Position numbers and translations under genes: made by a program
Assembly (NCBI RefSeq): GCF_918698005.1
Contig: NZ_CAKKLJ010000007.1
Span: 124,001 to 188,000 of the forward strand
Direction: 5' to 3'
From: Microbacterium sp. Bi121
Lineage (GTDB): Bacteria > Actinomycetota > Actinomycetes > Actinomycetales > Microbacteriaceae
Length of the DNA stretch: 64,000 nucleotides
Part shown: one piece after another, positions 61,084-64,000 of the stretch
Position numbering within the stretch: the stretch's first letter is position 1
Layout of the letters: every line of letters starts with the position of its first letter
The notes under the pieces: generated by a model
What the model was told of the DNA's origin: nothing
Databases searched by the model: none
The model's input: only the letters and a program-made list of their open reading frames with translations

Positions 61084-62279
61084 CGACGCAGGATGCCGCA
61101 GCCCGGCTGTTCCACGACCTCACCGGCCACGCCCCCGACGGCATCTGGTCCGCGCCGGGACGCGTCAACCTGATCGGCGAGCACACCGACTACAACGACG
61201 GCTTCGTTCTGCCGTTCGCGATCCCGCACCGCACCTGTGCCGCGGTCGGCATTCGCTCGGATGATCGCATCCGGGTCGCTTCGACGTTCGCGGACGCTCC
61301 CGTCGAGGTCTCTCTCGATGAGCTGCCATCACTGTTCCCGACGACCGCGGAGGCCCAGCCGGCCGTCGCCGAATGGGCCGCGTATCCGCTCGGCGTCGCG
61401 TGGGCTCTGCAGCTCGCCGGCGCGACGGCGCACGGTGTCGAGCACGGTGCGCAGCACGGGGTCGACATCGCGATCGCCTCGGACGTACCCGTCGGAGCCG
61501 GCCTGTCATCCTCCGCCGCGATCGAGGGGGCGACGGCATCCGCCCTGAACGAGCTCTGGACGGCGGGCCTCGACCGCACTGCCCTGGCCGGCATCGGCCG
61601 CCGAGCCGAGAACGAGGCAGTCGGCGCCCCCACCGGGATCATGGATCAGATGGCATCCATGCTCGGCGAAGCGGATGCGGCGCTGTTCCTCGACTGCCGA
61701 TCCCTCGAGGCGCAGACCGTCGGACTCAGCATGGCCGAAGCCGGTCTCGCGATCCTCGTGATCGACACCCGCGTCTCGCACGCGCACTCCACCGGCGGCT
61801 ACCGCGAGCGCCGCGCATCGTGCGAACTCGGAGCGCGGATCATGGGCGTCCCGGCGCTGCGCGATGTATCGGTCGACGACCTCCCCCGCGCGCAGGGACT
61901 CATGGACGACGTCACGTTCCGCCGCGTGCGTCACATCGTGACCGAGAATCAACGCGTCCTCGACACCGTACAGACGCTGCGAGAGAGCGGCGCGCGCGCG
62001 ATCGGCGATCTCCTCGTCGCTTCGCACGTCTCGATGCGCGACGACTTCGAGATCTCGGTGGCCGAACTCGACACCGCCGTGCAGGCTGCGCTGGATGTCG
62101 GGGCGCTCGGGGCCCGGATGACCGGGGGCGGTTTCGGGGGAGCAGCGATCGCGCTCGTCGAACAGCACGCGGCGCCGACCGTGACGGATGCCGTGACCGC
62201 CGCCTTCACGGCATCCGGGTTCACCGCCCCTCACATCTTCCCGGTCACGCCATCCGCCGGAGCCGCGCGCGACGCCTGA
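61080..62279 (+). CDS. galK: Galactokinase
   Basis: 399 residues, GHMP kinase. Signature GRVNLIGEHTDYN (27-39), phosphate loop VPVGAGLSSSAAIE (136-149) and the third motif GGGFGGAAIAL near the C-terminus. Phosphorylates galactose with ATP. ATG at 61080 overlaps the galT stop. The open frame extends about 200 nt further left in phase, inside galT, and is not used. A 166-bp gap separates it from galE. Confidence 0.95.
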   Translation: MTTQDAAARLFHDLTGHAPDGIWSAPGRVNLIGEHTDYNDGFVLPFAIPHRTCAAVGIRSDDRIRVASTFADAPVEVSLDELPSLFPTTAEAQPAVAEWAAYPLGVAWALQLAGATAHGVEHGAQHGVDIAIASDVPVGAGLSSSAAIEGATASALNELWTAGLDRTALAGIGRRAENEAVGAPTGIMDQMASMLGEADAALFLDCRSLEAQTVGLSMAEAGLAILVIDTRVSHAHSTGGYRERRASCELGARIMGVPALRDVSVDDLPRAQGLMDDVTFRRVRHIVTENQRVLDTVQTLRESGARAIGDLLVASHVSMRDDFEISVAELDTAVQAALDVGALGARMTGGGFGGAAIALVEQHAAPTVTDAVTAAFTASGFTAPHIFPVTPSAGAARDA

Positions 62280-62445
62280 CACCGCTCGCGCACGCTCGCA
62301 CGTGCCGCGCCGCACGCATCGCGCCCCGCGGTCACGTTCAGGTCGCGAAATCTGTTGCTCTGAGCAGGCGAGAACGACCGTTTCTGCGACCCGGACGCCG
62401 GGCGGACGCGTGCGAGGATGGAACGGACCGAGAAAGAGGAGCCAC

Positions 62446-63423
62446 ATGTCTTGGATCGTCACCGGCGGCGCCGGCTACATCGGTGCGCACGTCGTACGCG
62501 CACTCGCCCAGGCCGGACTCACTCCTGTCGTCCTGGACGACCTGTCCAGCGGCGTCCCGTCGTTCGTCCCCGGTGACGTGGCCCTCGTCGAGGGCAGCAT
62601 CCTCGACCGCGAGCTCGTCGAGAACACGCTGCGCGAGTACGACGCCGAGGGCGTCATCCATGTCGCCGGCTTCAAGTACGCCGGCGTCTCCGTCCAGCGC
62701 CCGCTGCACACCTACGCCCAGAACGTAGAGGGCACGCGCGTGATCCTGGAGGCCATGCAGGCCGCCGGCGTCCGCAACATCGTGTTCTCGTCATCCGCCG
62801 CCGTGTTCGGAACGCCCGATGTGCCGCTGGTCGTCGAGGGCACCGCCAAGAAGCCGGCCAGCCCGTACGGCGAGTCGAAGCTCATCGGCGAGTGGATGCT
62901 GCGCGACCAGGCGATCGCGACGGCCGAATCCGATCGTCCGCTGCGTCACACGTCGCTGCGCTACTTCAACGTCGTCGGCTCGGCTGACCCGAACGTCTAC
63001 GACGTCAGCCCGCACAACCTCTTCCCGATCGTGTTCGAGAAGCTGCTCGCCGGTGAGACGCCGGCGATCTTCGGCGACGACTACGACACTCCTGACGGCA
63101 CGAACGTCCGCGACTACGTGCACGTCGGCGACATCGCCGCAGCCCACGTCGCGGCGGCCCAGCGCCTGTCCGGCGGACAGAGCATCGAGCCCGCCTACAA
63201 CCTCGGGTCGGGCGACGGCCTGTCCGTGAAGCAGATCATGGATGCCATGGTCCGCGTCACCGGCATCGACTTCGTCCCCGAGATCGGCCCCCGCCGGCCG
63301 GGCGACCCCGACCGGATCGTCGCCACTGGCGAGCTCGCCGCCCGCGATCTCGATTGGAAGATGCGCTACACCGTCGACGAGATGGTGCAGACGGGCTGGG
63401 AAGCCCGCCGCAGCGCCGGCTGA
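62446..63423 (+). CDS. galE: UDP-glucose 4-epimerase
   Basis: 325 residues. NAD-binding GGAGYIG (7-13); the catalytic Y141-x3-K145 in SPYGESK; S115 or S116 in FSSSAAVFG; the C-terminal LGSGDGLSVKQIMDAM is typical of this family. Interconverts UDP-galactose and UDP-glucose. GAGGAG lies 6 nt before ATG 62446. It completes the Leloir set with galT and galK but has its own 5' gap, so it may have a second promoter. The GNAT gene follows after 3 nt. Confidence 0.93.
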   Translation: MSWIVTGGAGYIGAHVVRALAQAGLTPVVLDDLSSGVPSFVPGDVALVEGSILDRELVENTLREYDAEGVIHVAGFKYAGVSVQRPLHTYAQNVEGTRVILEAMQAAGVRNIVFSSSAAVFGTPDVPLVVEGTAKKPASPYGESKLIGEWMLRDQAIATAESDRPLRHTSLRYFNVVGSADPNVYDVSPHNLFPIVFEKLLAGETPAIFGDDYDTPDGTNVRDYVHVGDIAAAHVAAAQRLSGGQSIEPAYNLGSGDGLSVKQIMDAMVRVTGIDFVPEIGPRRPGDPDRIVATGELAARDLDWKMRYTVDEMVQTGWEARRSAG

Positions 63424-63426
63424 GCG

Positions 63427-63948
63427 ATGCACGTCCGCGCCGCTGCTCTCACCGATGCCGACGGCATCGCAGCGGTCCACGTGCGATCGTGGCAGGCTGC
63501 GTACCGCGGCCTCATGCCGCAGGAGGTCCTAGACGGGCTGTCCGTCGAGGAGCGAGCAGACGGCTGGCGGAGCATCCTCGCCGATCCGGAGCGGATCTCA
63601 CGGACCCTGGTCGCAGAGCACGACGGGCGCGTCGTCGGCTGGGCCGGCTTCGGAGACGCGCGCGATGAAGACGCCCCCGGCACCGGAGAGCTCTGGGGCA
63701 TCTACGCGCTCCCCGACTCATGGTCGTCCGGTGTCGGGCACGCTCTGATCACCGCCGTCGAGCGCGAGCTCGCCGATGCCGGGCACGCCGTCGCCTATCT
63801 GTGGGTGCTCGAGGGAAACGAGCGCGCGGGCGCATTCTACGAACGCCACGGCTGGGCCGCGGACGGCGCCGCCAAGGTCGAGAATCGCCCCGGTCTCGTG
63901 CTCCACGAGCGCCGGCACGTGAAGACGCTGAAGGATGCCGTCGGATGA
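63427..63948 (+). CDS. GNAT-family N-acetyltransferase
   Basis: 173 residues. Single GNAT fold: MHVRAAALTDADGIAAVHVR at the start, IYALPDSWSSGVGHALITAV as the pantetheine/acetyl-CoA loop (a variant of the Q/RxxGxG/A motif) and VLEGNERAGAFYERHGW. Related to RimI-like and antibiotic acetyltransferases; the substrate is unknown. The ATG lies 3 nt after galE and the stop overlaps the next start, so it is co-transcribed, though probably by chance of position. Confidence 0.82.
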   Translation: MHVRAAALTDADGIAAVHVRSWQAAYRGLMPQEVLDGLSVEERADGWRSILADPERISRTLVAEHDGRVVGWAGFGDARDEDAPGTGELWGIYALPDSWSSGVGHALITAVERELADAGHAVAYLWVLEGNERAGAFYERHGWAADGAAKVENRPGLVLHERRHVKTLKDAVG

Positions 63949-64000
63949 TCGACTCCCCCATCGTCGACACGGCATCCGGCCCGGTGCGCGGCTTCTGGCG
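63945..64000 (+). CDS. Probable carboxylesterase (N-terminal fragment, cut by window end)
   Basis: Only 18 residues are visible: the ATG at 63945 overlaps the GNAT stop (ATGA) and the frame then reads IVDTASGPVRGFW. The segment V-x-T-x-x-G-x-V-R-G is the usual N-terminal strand of the type-B carboxylesterase/pNB-esterase family. Too short for a firm call; the catalytic triad is outside the window. Confidence 0.5.
   Translation, partial: MIDSPIVDTASGPVRGFW

Overview
The window is high-GC DNA from a Gram-positive actinobacterium, most likely Microbacteriaceae and probably Microbacterium. The supporting signs are the base composition, GTG and occasional TTG starts, a -10-only leaderless promoter style, the very frequent GGATGCC/GGCATCC heptamer, lipoproteins with Gram-positive lipoboxes, a CydABDC oxidase cluster, a ClpC with an McsB-type UVR region and a tRNA gene that encodes its CCA. 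I see no phage, insertion sequence, CRISPR array or rRNA. The genus is an inference; nothing here identifies a species.

Layout. 1-2.9 kb: tryptophan-to-anthranilate operon (kynA, an amidohydrolase in the place of the formamidase, kynU). 3-6.3 kb: FusB-like FBP protein, a small Cys protein, a Cys/Met-rich copper-storage four-helix protein and a DHA2 exporter. 6.4-11.7 kb: a 1390-residue secreted sugar dehydrogenase/LamG/DUF1080 protein divergent from its LacI-type regulator over a 28-bp perfect palindrome. 11.7-15.2 kb: two paralogous MarR regulators and a 14-TM exporter with two operators that cover a near-consensus promoter, then a RibD-like reductase. 15.3-23.9 kb: isocitrate lyase, a Dpp-type peptide ABC operon and a divergent NtaA/DszA flavin monooxygenase. 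24-29.2 kb: M23 peptidase with FG-GAP repeats, small proteins, tRNA-Ser(CGA), a MetE-like protein, a 2OG/Fe(II)-type protein and a lipoprotein. 29.3-35.7 kb: regulator-cydA-cydB-cydD-cydC. 35.8-41.8 kb: radA, SseB-like, a membrane-anchored protein, short argA and clpC. 41.9-46 kb: a DUF2975-like pair with an XRE regulator, small proteins and a CPA1 antiporter. 46-50.2 kb: LLM oxidoreductase, pheA, pgm. 50.2-54.2 kb: an NMT1/SsuABC-type ABC transporter and glycerate kinase. 54.2-59.8 kb: two LacI regulators around a Gfo/Idh/MocA - DUF993 - sugar epimerase operon. 59.8-63.4 kb: galTKE, followed by a GNAT gene and the start of a carboxylesterase.

The most unusual signals are not single genes but DNA elements. 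(1) Three copies of a palindrome-ended element with exactly 74 bp between its anchors sit in coding sequence, all read in the same frame (HNSG...PEL): in the amidohydrolase, in the CydD linker and at the GalT 5' end. In galT the element also carries the promoter and start codon. This resembles the in-frame palindromic elements known from Rickettsia, but I do not know of a description in actinobacteria. (2) A second repeat family lies only in gaps between convergent genes (four copies). (3) A third, ~60-bp palindromic family lies between co-directional genes (two copies). (4) About eleven genes have a TANNNT box ending 6-7 nt before the start codon and no Shine-Dalgarno, which implies leaderless mRNAs.

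Metabolic theme: a soil or host-associated heterotroph that uses carbohydrates (Leloir pathway, LacI-controlled sugar operons, secreted sugar dehydrogenase, phosphoglucomutase), tryptophan, acetate (isocitrate lyase) and peptides, with a bd oxidase for low oxygen.
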